Positions 33,881 to 44,008 of a DNA stretch of 64,000 nt are shown in pieces. The stretch comes from Betaproteobacteria bacterium (GTDB taxonomy: Bacteria; Pseudomonadota; Gammaproteobacteria; Burkholderiales; Casimicrobiaceae). The stretch spans positions 1 through 64,000 of the forward strand of contig JADIZG010000008.1 in NCBI GenBank assembly GCA_016704895.1, written 5' to 3'. Both the position numbers and the translations under genes were made by a program. The notes beneath the pieces are model-generated. The model saw only the letters and a program-made list of their open reading frames with translations, was not told the DNA's origin and searched no databases. Within the stretch, counting starts at the first letter, position 1. Each line of letters starts with the position of its first letter.

Positions 33881-35837
33881 CGGGCCTGCCCCGTTCCGGC
33901 GGCGGCGCGCTCCGGCGCGCGGTAGCCGTAGACGACCCGCGCGTAGTAGCGCCCCGCGGGCGCCCCGTGTTTCCTGGGCTCCAGCGTGCGCACCGGGCCG
34001 AGGCGCGTCGCGCGTCCCGCCACGCGCGCGTCCTCGAGGTCGCCGCGGCTCCGCGCGACCAGGATCAGGTCGCGGCCGTCGAACGCCTGCGGCGGGAACC
34101 AGAACTCGTACATCAGCGCGTCTTCGTCGTAGAACAGGTGCCGGCTCGCGGTGTCGCGGGCGCCGTCGCCGCGCGGGTCGTAGTAGGCCATCTCGTCGGC
34201 GGTGTTGTGCTTGTCGAGGCCGACGACCGCGGGCCGCCGCCCGGTCTCGGCCAGCACCTCGTCCTCGATCGCCTGCACCTGCGCCCGCAGGTCGCGCCAT
34301 CCGGTCTGCAGATAGGCATGGTGCCGGTGCAGGCCTGCCAGACCATACACGGGATAGTAGAACAGCGCGAACGCGAAGCCCACCATCAGCGCGTGCAGCA
34401 CGGGCACCCAGGTCCGCGCGAGCACGCCGGCGAAGGTCCGCTCGCTGCGTCGGCTGCGGACGGCGGCGCGAGGCTCGCGGCGATCATCGGAAGGCCCGCG
34501 AGCCAGATCGGACCGGTCCAGTGCAGCTTGGTCGCCGACCAGAAGCTCGGCACCGCGAACGCGGCGAGCGGGACCAGCGTGAACACGACGACGAACCACC
34601 AGCGGCGACGCGCGGTGTCGCGCGCCGGGTCGGGAGTCGCCGACGTCGAAGGCGCGCGCATCTCCCGGCGTGTCCTGGCGAGCGAGCTCGCCAGGCCCGC
34701 GACCGCCCAGGGCGTGACGATGATCAGGATGTAGAGCAGGAACTGCGGGAACTCGAAGCGCCGGTCGCTCGTCGCGAGGCGGCGGGCGCCCTGGAACGTG
34801 AACGACGCCCAGTCGTGCTGCACGTTCCAGACGATCACCGGCGCGAACACCGCGAGCGCGACGGCGACGCCCGCCCAGGCCCACGGCGAGACGAGCACGC
34901 GGCGCGAGCGCGCGTCCAGCAGCACGAACGCGAAGGCGGCCGCCGGCACCAGGATCATCGAGTACTTGGACAGCATGCCGACCCCGATCGCGACGCCCGC
35001 ACCGATCCACGCGCGCGAGCGGCCGTCGATCAGCGCCCGCTGCAGGTAGTAGAGCGCGGCCGCCCAGGCGGCGGAGAGCGGCGCATCCGGGGTCATCAGC
35101 CAGCCGACGAGGAAGAAGAACGGAAGCGCGGAGGCGAGGAGCGCCGTCCGCAGCGCGATGGCCGGCCCCGCGGCGTCGCGCGCGTAGAGCGTCGCGTACG
35201 CCGCCATCACGCACCACGAGAGCAGCGCCGGCAGGCGCACGAAGAACTCGCCGTCGCGAAGGCTCGTCGCGAGCGCGATCAGCCAGGCGGTGAGCGGCGG
35301 ATGGTCGAGGTAGCCGATGTCGAGGTGCTGCGCGTAGTTCCAGTAGTAGGCCTCCTGCGGGATCAGCTCGAGCTGGCCCAGGTAGACGAGGCGCAGCGCC
35401 AGCAGGTAGGCGATGCCGAGCAGCGCGGCTGCGCGCCATCCGGTGGCCGGATCGCCCGTGCGCGGGACGAACGCGAGGTGCGCGAGTCCGAGCCCGCCCG
35501 CGAGCGCTCCCGCGAGCGCCGCCGGGACGATCGCCACCAGCGGCGGCCAGCCCCATTGCAGGGCAAGGAGCGACAGGACGCCGGCGCGCAGCGCATACGC
35601 GAGCAGCGCGCAGACCACGGCGACGCCGATTCGAAGGTCCGCGATCGCGGCAGCGGGCGTGCCACGCGCCCGCCACAGGATCGCGACGGCCACCGCGGCG
35701 GCCAGCGAAAAGGACGAGGCTTGCGCGACCTCGAGGCGCACGCCCGCGAGCGACAGCAGCGCGAACGCGGTCACGTCCACGATGGTGGCGCCCGAGGCAG
35801 CCATCGCGGCGGCGCGCATCAGCCGGGAGTCCGGCAT
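33877..35837 (-). CDS. GT39/ArnT-like glycosyltransferase with GtrA-like N-terminus
   Basis: Polytopic membrane glycosyltransferase of about 650 residues that uses polyprenyl-phosphate sugar donors. IPQEAYYWNYAQHLDIGYLD followed by HPPLTAWLI carries the acidic, DHPP-type catalytic loop of ArnT/PMT-like enzymes. Before it, AASGATIVDVTAFALLSLAG and two hydrophobic segments look like a GtrA-type domain, suggesting a fusion of flippase-like and transferase parts. The frame shifts near 34440, after which a soluble C-terminal domain follows (RDLRAQVQAIEDEVLAETGR). First gene of the unit with GT9 and GtrA. Confidence 0.85.
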
Positions 35838-36115
35838 GGCGCCGGGCGGCGGCGCGTCGCTCGGCAAGACGCCAGGGGTCGGACGACTCAAGGAGGGCCT
35901 TCGAAGGGGGAGCTGGCGGGGCCGCGGTCCGGGTGCGCTCGCGCCCGCGATGGCGCGCGCCGCCGGGGCGACGGGAGGCGCGATTATACGTCGGGCGGTT
36001 TCCCCTGACTCGCGATGGCCCGTGATGGTCGGGACCGGAGGGCAGGGGCGGATCCATGACGGCGGCCCCCGGGTGGTTACAATCACCCTCCCGCAAATCG
36101 GAGAGGCGCGTCGCC

Positions 36116-36313
36116 ATGCCCAACGTCCGCATCGAGCTCTACGCCGGCCGCACGCCCGAGCAGAAAACCGCGTGCGCGCGCGACATCGTCGACGCAGTCG
36201 TGCGAAATCTCGGCGCGCCGCCCGAAGTCGTGCAGGTCGTGTTCGTCGACGTCGAGCGTCACGACTGGCACACGGGCGGCAGGATGCCGCCGCCTGCTTC
36301 CGTGAAGGCGTGA
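36116..36313 (+). CDS. 4-oxalocrotonate tautomerase-like protein
   Basis: A 65-residue protein beginning MPNVRIELYAGRTPEQKTAC. Removal of Met would expose the catalytic Pro1 of the tautomerase family, and the length matches 4-oxalocrotonate tautomerase (62 residues). VQVVFVDVERHDWHTGGRM is the second strand and C-terminal arm. Substrate unknown. The DadA-like gene follows after 55 bases. Upstream, 35838-36115 is a 278-base gap with no recognised feature. Confidence 0.85.
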   Translation: MPNVRIELYAGRTPEQKTACARDIVDAVVRNLGAPPEVVQVVFVDVERHDWHTGGRMPPPASVKA

Positions 36314-36368
36314 CCTCGATCCCGTCGGAAGACCAGGAAGCCCGGATCCGATCGCCTGACCGTCGATC

Positions 36369-37634
36369 ATGAGCGTTGAACCGGGCAGGCGCGTCGCGAT
36401 CGTCGGAGCGGGGGTCGTGGGCCTCGCCTGCGCGGCCCGCCTGCAGATCCGCGGCTACGCGGTCACGCTGATCGATCCGCGCGACCCGGGCACCCATTGC
36501 TCGTTCGGCAACGCGGGCTGCCTCTCGCGCGCCTCGTGCGTGCCGCTGGGCCTTCCCGGGACCTGGAAGAAGGTGCCGGGCTGGCTGCTCGACCCGAAGG
36601 GTCCGCTCGTCATCCGGCCGAGCTATGCGCTGTCGGTCGCGCCCTGGCTCTGGCGCTTCCGGAAGAACACGACGCTCGAGCGCGTCAACGCGATCGCCGA
36701 TGCGCTGCATGCGCTCCTCGACGGCACCGTCGTGAAGTGGCGGCCGCTCGCGGACTGGGCGGGGGTGCCCGAGCTGATCCGGCAGGAAGGCTATGCGTTC
36801 GCGTATCGCAGCGAAGCGGCGTTCCTCGGCGACGCGCTGGGTCGCGAGCTGCGGCGCGCGCGCGGCGTCCGGATCGACGTGCTGACCGGCGGCGCGATCC
36901 GCGAGTTCGATCCGGCGCTCGCGCCGGAGATCAGCCACCTGGTGGTGCTGCCCGAGCAGGGCCACGTCCCGAATCCGCTGCGCCTGTCGCAGGCGCTTGC
37001 GGTGCGGCTGCGTGCGGGGGGTGCAACGTTCGTCGCACGCGAGGCGACGGGCTTCGAGCTCGCAGGCGGGCGAGTGCAGCGTGTCACGACCAACCAGGGG
37101 CCGGTCGAGACGGACGCGGTCGTGATCGCGGCGGGTGCGCATTCGAACGCGCTCTCGTCGCAGCTCGGTTCCGAGGTCCCGCTCGAGACCGAGCGCGGCT
37201 ACCACGTGATGCTCGCGTCGCCTTCGGTCCAGCCGCGCATTCCGACCGCGTCGGGCGAGGGCAAGTATTTCGCGACGCCGATGGAGGGCGGCCTGCGCAT
37301 CGCCGGTGCGGTCGAGTTCGCGGGACTCGCGGCACCGCCGAACTACGATCGCGCGGACGTGCTGCTCGAAGGCGCGAAGCGGCTGTTCCCGGGGCTTGCG
37401 CACGGAAGCGTCGAGCGCTGGATGGGCCACCGCCCGTCGCTGCCGGACTCGAAGCCGGTCATCGGGCGATCGCCGCGCGCGCGCAACGCGTACTTCGCGT
37501 TCGGCCATGGCCACGTCGGCCTCACCGGAGCGCCCGCCACGGCCGAGATCGTCGCGGCGCTGATCGCGGGGGAAACCCCGGCCATTGACCCGCGACCGTT
37601 CGCCGCGGAGCGGTTCAGCGAAACCGGTCGCTGA
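36369..37634 (+). CDS. FAD-dependent D-amino-acid dehydrogenase-like protein
   Basis: A 421-residue flavoprotein of the DAO/DadA family. The ADP-binding fold is RRVAIVGAGVVGLACAARLQ, followed by LIDPRDPGTHCSFGNAGCLS, the (C/T)SFGNAG signature of DadA-like enzymes. The substrate and C-terminal FAD part includes ETERGYHVML, RIAGAVEFAG and WMGHRPSLPDSKPVIG. It probably oxidises a D-amino acid or other amine, passing electrons to the respiratory chain. The sequence is uninterrupted. Confidence 0.92.
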   Translation: MSVEPGRRVAIVGAGVVGLACAARLQIRGYAVTLIDPRDPGTHCSFGNAGCLSRASCVPLGLPGTWKKVPGWLLDPKGPLVIRPSYALSVAPWLWRFRKNTTLERVNAIADALHALLDGTVVKWRPLADWAGVPELIRQEGYAFAYRSEAAFLGDALGRELRRARGVRIDVLTGGAIREFDPALAPEISHLVVLPEQGHVPNPLRLSQALAVRLRAGGATFVAREATGFELAGGRVQRVTTNQGPVETDAVVIAAGAHSNALSSQLGSEVPLETERGYHVMLASPSVQPRIPTASGEGKYFATPMEGGLRIAGAVEFAGLAAPPNYDRADVLLEGAKRLFPGLAHGSVERWMGHRPSLPDSKPVIGRSPRARNAYFAFGHGHVGLTGAPATAEIVAALIAGETPAIDPRPFAAERFSETGR

Positions 37635-37755
37635 TCGCGCCGCTGCGTCGACGGGGCCGTCGTGGGGTCTCGATCCTTGGGCGCGTCGTTGTCCGCACGA
37701 CAAGGGTGCGCGACTCCCGCCGCACCGGGCCTCTGCGGACGAGCGCGAGCGGCCA

Positions 37756-37774
37756 TGTCGAGAAATGCAAGGAC
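37756..37774 (-). repeat. Dispersed 19-base motif, copy 1
   Basis: TGTCGAGAAATGCAAGGAC; related copies occur at 47323-47341, 53808-53826 and, more degenerate, 53884-53901. All are in intergenic DNA. Confidence 0.7.
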
Positions 37775-38048
37775 CTTGCCATCCGCGTCGCGGACAATCC
37801 GGCACGGAGGCCGGCATTCGCGGCGTCCGCGGCATGGCGGCGGCGCCTCGCCGTCGTCGCGACCAAGGGCGCGACCGACGCGTGGGCGGAACTCCGGCGT
37901 CCGCTGGGGTCAATTTGCGGCGTCGCGGTGATGTCACGGCCTTGTCATTCCCCCGCCCGAAGCTTCCCCCGGCCGCAACCGAGACGGTTCGGCATCGGCC
38001 AAGCTGGCGCGTGAAGCCGGCGACGTGCGATGGAGCGCCGACGGGCGC

Positions 38049-38062
38049 TTGACCGTACTCAA
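38049..38062. promoter_or_regulatory. Possible FNR/Anr-type box upstream of the DUF3141 operon
   Basis: TTGACCGTACTCAA matches TTGA-N6-TCAA, the conserved core of FNR/Anr sites, with one imperfect flanking pair. It lies 63 bases upstream of the DUF3141 ATG. Confidence 0.5.
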
Positions 38063-38124
38063 TGGGCCATCGCCCCCGCAGGCGCATCATCGAACCCTGA
38101 AACGATCCTAGAAAAGGCATTGCC

Positions 38125-40496
38125 ATGGACATGGGCCGACAGCTGGCGCACAGCCAGGACATCTCGACCAAGGTGTCGATCCTCTTCCAGAAGCGCGTGA
38201 AGACGGCGCAGGAGCGCTTCACCGAGCAGTTGAAGAGTGCCTACGAGGACAACGGTGTCGCCGGGATGCTGGCGAACCCGGCGTCCGCGGCGAACCTGTG
38301 GTCCGACTGGTACGCGTACGCGGTGGACGCCGCGCAGCGCTCGGTCCTGTTCTGGGATGCGATGCGCGAGCGCGGCAACGCGTTCGTCGAGCACACGAAG
38401 GCGGGGATGCCGCCGTTGCTGCATTTCGCCCACGAGACGGTGGTGGACGGCCGAAAGCTGCCCCGGCCGGTGAATTACGCGCTCGTGCGCATCGTCCCGC
38501 CGGAGGGGGTGACGGTCGAACCGACGTTCCGTCCCTACGTGATCATCGATCCGCGGGCGGGCCATGGCCCCGGCATCGGCGGCTTCAAGGACGACTCGCA
38601 GGTCGGCGTCGCGCTTCGCGGCGGGCACCCGGTCTATTTCGTCATCTTCTTCCGCGATCCGGAGCCGGGCCAGACGCTGCTCGATGTATGCGAGGCGGAA
38701 AAGGCATTCGTCCGCAAGGTGCGCGAGCTCCATCCCGCCAGTCCGAAGCCCGCGATCATCGGCAACTGCCAGGGTGGCTGGGCCGCGATGATGCTGGCGG
38801 CCTCCGGCCCCGAGGACACCGGCCCGATCGTGATCAACGGCGCCCCGATGTCCTACTGGGGCGGCGCGTGGCAGGAGGGGGAGGGTGACAACCCGATGCG
38901 CTACGCCGGGGGCATGCTCGGCGGAACGTGGCTCGCGTCGATGACCTCCGACATGGGCGACGGCATCTTCGACGGCGCGCACCTGGTCCAGAACTTCGAG
39001 AACCTCCATCCGGCGAACACGTTCTGGGACAAGTACTACCACCTGTACGCGAACGTCGACACCGAGCCGCCGCGCTTCCTCGAGTTCGAGCGCTGGTGGG
39101 GCGGGTTCTACCTGATGAACCGCGAGGAGATCGAGTGGATCACGCGCAACCTCTTCGTCGGCAACAAGCTGTGGACCGGCGGGGCGAAGGCTACGGGCGG
39201 CAAGACGTTCGACCTTCGTGACATCAAGGCGCCGATCGTGCTGTTCGCGTCGATGGGCGACAACATCACGCCGCCGCAGCAGGCGTTCAACTGGGTCGCC
39301 GACGTCTACGGCTCGACCGACGAGATCAAGTCGCGCGGCCAGGTGATCGTCGGCCTCCTGCACCAGGACATCGGCCACCTCGGCATCTTCGTGTCGGGCA
39401 AGGTCGCGAAGAAGGAGCACGCGCAGATCGTCTCGGTGCTGGAGTCGATCGAGATGCTGCCGCCGGGGCTCTACGGCATGAAGATCCACGAGTCGAAGGG
39501 GCGCGACGGCAAGGTCGAGTACGAAGTCGATTTCAAGGAGGTCCGGCTCGAGGACGTCGCCGCGCGCCTGAACCGGTTCGAGCGCAACGACGAGAAGCCG
39601 TTCGAGGCGGTCGCGGCGATCTCCGAGTTCAACCAGCGCGCCTACGAGCTGTTCATGCAGCCGTTCGTGCAGGCGACGTCGAACGAGTTCACCGCGAAGC
39701 TCGGCCGACAGTTCCACCCGCTGCGCTTCCAGCGCTGGCTGGTGTCCGACCTGAATCCGTGGCTTCGCTGGCTCGGGCCCGCCGCCGGCGTCGTCAAGAG
39801 CCAGCGCGCGAGCGCGGGGCCGGACAACGCGCTCACGAAGGTCGAGAAGGCGGCGTCGTCGGCGATCAGCGCGTCGCTCGAGTACTACCGGGCGATGCGC
39901 GACGCGGCCAGCGAGGCGGCGTTCTTCCAGACCTACGGCAGCGTGTTCTCGCTCTACGTCGCGGACAAGAGCGCCGCCGAGCGGAAGTCCCTCGAGCAGG
40001 TCGGCGAAGGGCGCGAGCTTCCGTTCGTGCAGGAGGCGCTCGCCTCGATGTCCGAGGGCGGCTATCCCGAGGCGCTCGCCCGCGCCGCCTGCCTGCTCGC
40101 GCGCAAGGGCGAGCCGCTCCTGCTCACCTGGCTCCAGAAGAAGAAGGAGATCTGGCCGAGTACGCGGACCTCCTGCCGTCGATGCCGATGGACGAATGGC
40201 GGCGTGTGCGGGGCGAGCAGGAGATCATCGTCCGCTACGAGCCCGAGAAGGCGCTCGCGACGCTGCCCGACCTGCTCGCGAAGCGCGAGGACCGCGAAAG
40301 GCTGGCGACGCTGTTCCGGCGCCTGTTCGCCGACGAGCGCATGCGCAAGGCCCGCCCGACGGCCGAGGAGCTCGCGATCGTCGAGCGCATAGGCGAGTCG
40401 CTTGGTGCGAAGGCAGCGCCGCGCGCGAGGAAAGCCGTCGCGCGCAGGGCGCCCGCGCCGGCCGCGAAGAAGCGCGCCATCAAGAGAAAGGCCTGA
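38125..40496 (+). CDS. DUF3141 protein with PHA-synthase-like catalytic residues (frameshifted)
   Basis: A protein of about 790 residues of the DUF3141 family. Its core resembles PhaC: SDWYAYAVDAAQRSVLFWDA is like the PhaC N-terminal domain; the nucleophile box is IIGNCQGGWAAM with Cys215; Asp379 (FASMGDNITPP) and His418 (DIGHLGIF) complete a Cys-Asp-His triad with spacing similar to PhaC. A long C-terminal region of unknown role follows. The frame shifts near 40152, between QKKKEI and LAEYADLLPSMPMDEW; the end is Lys/Ala-rich (RKAVARRAPAPAAKK). First gene of an operon with pta, ackA and fabI, conserved in many betaproteobacteria as far as I know. Confidence 0.85.
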
Positions 40497-40500
40497 CGGC

Positions 40501-41442
40501 ATGGAGCGCAAGCACGAGAAGTACCAGCGGCTGCTCGACTTCTGCAAGGCGCTGCCGCCGACGCCGACGGCCGTCGCGCACCCGTGCGACGAAAGCTCGC
40601 TCAGGGGCGCGGTCGACGCGGCGAAGGAGGGACTGATCGCGCCGATCCTCGTGGGTCCGCGCGCGCGCATCGAGGCGGTGGCGAAGCAGCACGGCATCGA
40701 CATCGCGGGCCTGCCGATCGTCGACGCGCCGTACAGCGAGGCTTCCGCGGCGAAGGCGGTCGAGCTCGTGCGCGAGGGCAAGGCGGAGGCGCTGATGAAG
40801 GGCAGCCTCCACGCCGACGAGTTGATGGGCGCGGTGGTCAGGCGCGAGACCGGCTTGCGCACGTCGCGACGCGTGAGCCACTGCTTCGTGATGGACGTGC
40901 CGTCCTATGCCGAGACGCTGATCATCACCGACGCGGCGGTGAACATCGCCCCGACGATGGCGGACAAGGTCCACATCGTCCAGAACGCGATCGACCTCGC
41001 GCACGCGATGCGCATCCCGGAGGTTCGTGTCGCGATCCTGTCCGCCATGGAGACGGTCAACCCGAGCGTGCCGTCGACGATCGAGGCCGCGGCGCTCTCC
41101 AAGATGGCCGACCGGGGCCAGATCACCGGCGCCCTCGTCGACGGGCCGCTCGCGCTCGACAACGCGATCAGCCTGGAATCGGTCAAGATCAAGAAGATCG
41201 ACTCGCCGGTGGCGGGCCGCGCCAACGTGCTCGTCGTGCCCGACCTCGAGGCGGGCAACATGCTCGCGAAGAGCCTGTCGTTCCTCGCGGACGCCGACGC
41301 CGCCGGCATCGTGCTCGGCGCGAAGGTGCCGATCATCCTGACGAGCCGGGCGGATTCGGTGATGACGCGTCTCGCGTCCTGCGGGATCGCGGTGCTCGTG
41401 GCGCAGGCGCGGCGGGAAGCGGCTGCCAAGGCGATCGGCTGA
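40501..41442 (+). CDS. pta: Phosphate acetyl/butyryltransferase
   Basis: A 313-residue phosphotransacetylase-domain enzyme: acyl-CoA plus phosphate to acyl-phosphate. It starts MERKHEKYQRLLDFCKALPP 4 bases after the preceding stop. Family segments: ALMKGSLHADELMGAVVRRE, DAAVNIAPTMADKVHIVQNA, VPSTIEAAALSKMADRGQIT and GPLALDNAISLESVKIKKID. It lacks the MaoC-like N-terminal hydratase domain found in some relatives. With ackA it could make acetate (or butyrate/propionate) and ATP; the acyl preference cannot be told. Confidence 0.93.
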   Translation: MERKHEKYQRLLDFCKALPPTPTAVAHPCDESSLRGAVDAAKEGLIAPILVGPRARIEAVAKQHGIDIAGLPIVDAPYSEASAAKAVELVREGKAEALMKGSLHADELMGAVVRRETGLRTSRRVSHCFVMDVPSYAETLIITDAAVNIAPTMADKVHIVQNAIDLAHAMRIPEVRVAILSAMETVNPSVPSTIEAAALSKMADRGQITGALVDGPLALDNAISLESVKIKKIDSPVAGRANVLVVPDLEAGNMLAKSLSFLADADAAGIVLGAKVPIILTSRADSVMTRLASCGIAVLVAQARREAAAKAIG

Positions 41443-41444
41443 CG

Positions 41445-42651
41445 ATGGCCGACGCGATCGCCGTCCTGAACGCGGGCTCGTCGAGCCTCAAGTTCTCGCT
41501 CTATGCCGAGACGCCGCAGGACCTGGTGCTGGTGGCGCGCGGGCAGGCCGAGGCGCTCCATACGGCGCCGCGCTTCGTCGCGAAGGACGCCGCCGGAGCG
41601 GTCCTGGACGAGAAGTCGTGGGGCGAGGGCGCGAGCCTCGGCCATGCGGGCGCGCTCGAGCACCTGGTGGCATTCCTGCGCGAGCGCATGACCGAGCACC
41701 GGCTCGCCGGCGTGGGCCATCGCGTCGTGCACGGCGGGCTCGAGTACTCGGCGCCGGTGCGCGTCGACGCGACGATCCTCGACGCGCTCGGCAAGTACGT
41801 TCCGCTCGCGCCGCTGCATCAGCCGCACAACCTCGCGCCGATCCGCGCGCTGCTCGAGCGGTCACCGCAGCTGCCGCAGGTCGCGTGCTTCGATACCGCG
41901 TTCCATCGCGGCCAGCCGCCGGTCGCGCAGGCGTTCGCACTGCCAAGGAGATCACCGACCGGGGCGTGATCCGCTACGGATTTCACGGCCTGTCCTACGA
42001 ATACGTCGCGGGCGTCCTTCCCGGCATCGACGCGCGCGCCGCTTCAGGCCGGACCATCGTGCTGCACCTGGGCAACGGCTCGAGCATGTGCGCGATCTCG
42101 GCGGTCGCAGCGTCGCGAGCACGATGGGCTTCACCGCGGCCGACGGCTGCCGATGGGGACACGCTGCGGCAGCGTCGACCCCGGCGTGCTGCTCTGGCTG
42201 ATGGACGAGCTGAAGCATGGACGCCCGGGCGATCGAGAAGCTCATCTACCAGCAGTCGGGCCTGCTCGGCGTGTCCGGGATTTCGAGCGACATGCGCACG
42301 CTCGAGGCCAGCGACGATCCGCGGGCAAAGGCCGCGATCGACCTCTACGCCTACCGGATCGGTCGCGAGCTCGGATCGCTCGCGGCCGCGCTCGGCGGCG
42401 TCGACGCGATCGTCTTCACCGCCGGCATCGGCGAGAACAGCCGCGGCCTCCGTGAACGGGTCTGCCGCGATGCGGCGTGGCTCGGCGTCGAACTCGACGT
42501 CGCTGCCAACCGCGGCGGCGCCCAACGCATCAGCACCCCGGGCAGCCGCGCGGCGGCCTGGATCGTCCCGACGAACGAGGAGCTGATGATCGCCCGGCAC
42601 ACGAGACGCGTGCTGGGCGCTTCGCCGGCCTCCGCCAGGAACGCACGATGA
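41445..42651 (+). CDS. ackA: Acetate kinase (four apparent frameshifts)
   Basis: Acyl-phosphate to ATP kinase of about 400 residues. N-terminal signature AIAVLNAGSSSLKFSLY, then VGHRVVHGGLEY and ACFDTAFHR. The frame must shift near 41943 (KEITDRGVIRYGFHGLSYEY), near 42100 (GRSVASTMGFTAADG), near 42150 (LPMGTRCGSVDPGVLLWLMD) and near 42217 (MDARAIEKLIYQQSG); afterwards it reads VFTAGIGENSRGLRERVC to the end. Every segment matches acetate kinases in order, so the gene is probably intact in the organism. Its stop overlaps the fabI ATG (ATGA). Confidence 0.9.
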
Positions 42652-43430
42652 CTCCCGACATCCCCCGCCCGGTCCTCAAAGGCAAGAAGGCGCTCGTGAT
42701 CGGCGTCGCGAACGACAGCTCGATCGCCTACGGCTGCGCGAAGGCGTTCCGCGAGCTCGGCGCCGATCTCGCGATCACGTATCTCAACGACAAGGCGAAG
42801 CCTCACGTCGAGCCGCTGGCGCGCGAGCTGGAGGCATCGCTGTTCCTGCCGCTCGACGTCGCCGTCCCGGGCGCCCTCGAGCGCGTGTTCGAGGAGGTCG
42901 CGGCGAAGTGGGGCAAGCTCGACATCCTCGTCCACTCGATCGCGTTCGCCCCGAAGGAGGACCTGCAGGGCGGGCTCCTCAACTGCTCGGCGGAAGGGTT
43001 CGCGAAGGCGATGGACGTCTCCTGCCACTCGTTCGTGCGCATGGCGAAGCTCGCCGCGCCGCTGATGACGGAGGGCGGAACGATGTTCGCGATGAGCTAC
43101 CACGGCGCCGCCAAGGTCGTCCCGACCTACAGCGTGATGGGCCCGGTCAAGGCGGCGCTCGAGGCCTGCTGCCGCTACCTCGCCTACGAGCTCGGCGGCA
43201 AGGGCATCCGGGTGCACGCGATCTCGCCGGGTCCGCTCAAGACGCGCGCCGCCTCGGGTCTCAAGGATTTCGACCTGCTGCTCGCCGAAGCCGAGCAGCG
43301 CGCGCCGATCGGCGAGCTGGTCGACATCATGGATGTCGGCTTCACCTGCGCTTACCTCGCGACGCCGTTCGCGCGGCGCATCTCGGGTGGTACCGTCTAC
43401 GTCGACGGCGGCGTCAACATCATGGCTTGA
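42648..43430 (+). CDS. fabI: Enoyl-ACP reductase FabI-like
   Basis: A 260-residue short-chain dehydrogenase of the FabI class. The NAD-binding start is ALVIGVANDSSIAYGCAKAF; the catalytic Tyr-x6-Lys is in YSVMGPVKAALEA, with a second Tyr in AMSYHGAAKVV. GPLKTRAASGLKDFD matches the substrate-binding loop of FabI. It is translationally coupled to ackA. The partner genes suggest it serves something other than housekeeping fatty-acid synthesis, perhaps enoyl-CoA reduction or redox balance under low oxygen, but this is inference. Confidence 0.9.
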   Translation: MTPDIPRPVLKGKKALVIGVANDSSIAYGCAKAFRELGADLAITYLNDKAKPHVEPLARELEASLFLPLDVAVPGALERVFEEVAAKWGKLDILVHSIAFAPKEDLQGGLLNCSAEGFAKAMDVSCHSFVRMAKLAAPLMTEGGTMFAMSYHGAAKVVPTYSVMGPVKAALEACCRYLAYELGGKGIRVHAISPGPLKTRAASGLKDFDLLLAEAEQRAPIGELVDIMDVGFTCAYLATPFARRISGGTVYVDGGVNIMA

Positions 43431-43439
43431 GATGACCAT

Positions 43440-43640
43440 CCCCCCGATGCTCGCGTCGCGAGCCTCCCCCCGAGGGGGCACCACACCCTTGGGGCGGCCG
43501 ATGATCCCCCGAAGCGACGCTGTTCGCTTCCGGGGGCGGCGGCGGGCCCGAGGGCCGGGCGGCCTGCCGGGGCGACCCGATGCTCGCTTCCCCAGGGGGC
43601 ACCGCGCCCTTGGGGCGGCCCGGCGGGCGCGGATTCACCA
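43440..43640. repeat. GC-rich dispersed repeats with GGGGGCACC...CCCTTGGGGCGGC units
   Basis: Two related units, around 43450-43500 and 43580-43622, share CCCCGATGCTCGC, AGGGGGCACC and CCCTTGGGGCGGCC. Partial relatives occur at about 43913-43960 and 49817-49850. This kind of Pro/Gly-codon-like GC repeat is common between genes in betaproteobacteria. Confidence 0.7.
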
Positions 43641-43650
43641 ACAGGAGACG

Positions 43651-43902
43651 ATGATGGAACGACTCTGGCTCGCCAACCTCGAACCGGGCACGACCGACGA
43701 CGAGGTGAAGGAACTGGTGAAGAAGTACGCGCCCGATCTCGAATGCTCGGAGATCAAGCGCATGGACGGCGACGGCTCGCGTCCGGCCGTGCTGATGACG
43801 TTCACGAACAAGAAGTTCGACTCGCTCGGAAAGCTCAGGATCCGGCTCGACGGCATGTTCTGGAAGGGCCGCAAGCTCGCCTGCTCGACGACCGTGACCT
43901 GA
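43651..43902 (+). CDS. Small RRM-like RNA-binding protein
   Basis: An 83-residue protein (MMERLWLANLEPGTTDDEVK) with an RRM-like beta-alpha-beta layout: RLWLANL resembles RNP2 and RPAVLMTFTNKKFDSLGKLR the RNP1 region, ending RLDGMFWKGRKLACSTTVT. The aromatic RNP1 residues are not fully conserved, so RNA binding is likely but unproven. A good ribosome binding site (AGGAG) precedes the ATG. It stands alone, flanked by repeats. Confidence 0.75.
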   Translation: MMERLWLANLEPGTTDDEVKELVKKYAPDLECSEIKRMDGDGSRPAVLMTFTNKKFDSLGKLRIRLDGMFWKGRKLACSTTVT

Positions 43903-44008
43903 GGGCGAGTGCCCCCGAAGTTCGCTGCGCGAGTCTGCCCCGGGGGGGCACGGCTACCAGGGTGGCGGCGATTCGAAGCCGGCCGGCCGATGCCCGGCGC
44001 GATCGCAA

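Larger units (their letters stand above)
37635..38124. other. Intergenic region upstream of the DUF3141 operon
   Basis: A 490-base gap. It holds a copy of the dispersed TGTCGAGAAATGCAAGGAC motif (37756-37774) and a possible FNR box (38049-38062). No protein-like open frame was recognised. It presumably carries the promoter of the DUF3141-pta-ackA-fabI operon. Confidence 0.6.

Noticed and set aside
37766..37781. Sigma-54-like promoter (TGGCAAGGTCCTTGCA on the minus strand)
   Set aside because: It matches the -24/-12 pattern well but points away from any leftward gene, and the related motif copies at 47323 and 53808 lack the -24 GG. It is better explained as part of the dispersed motif.
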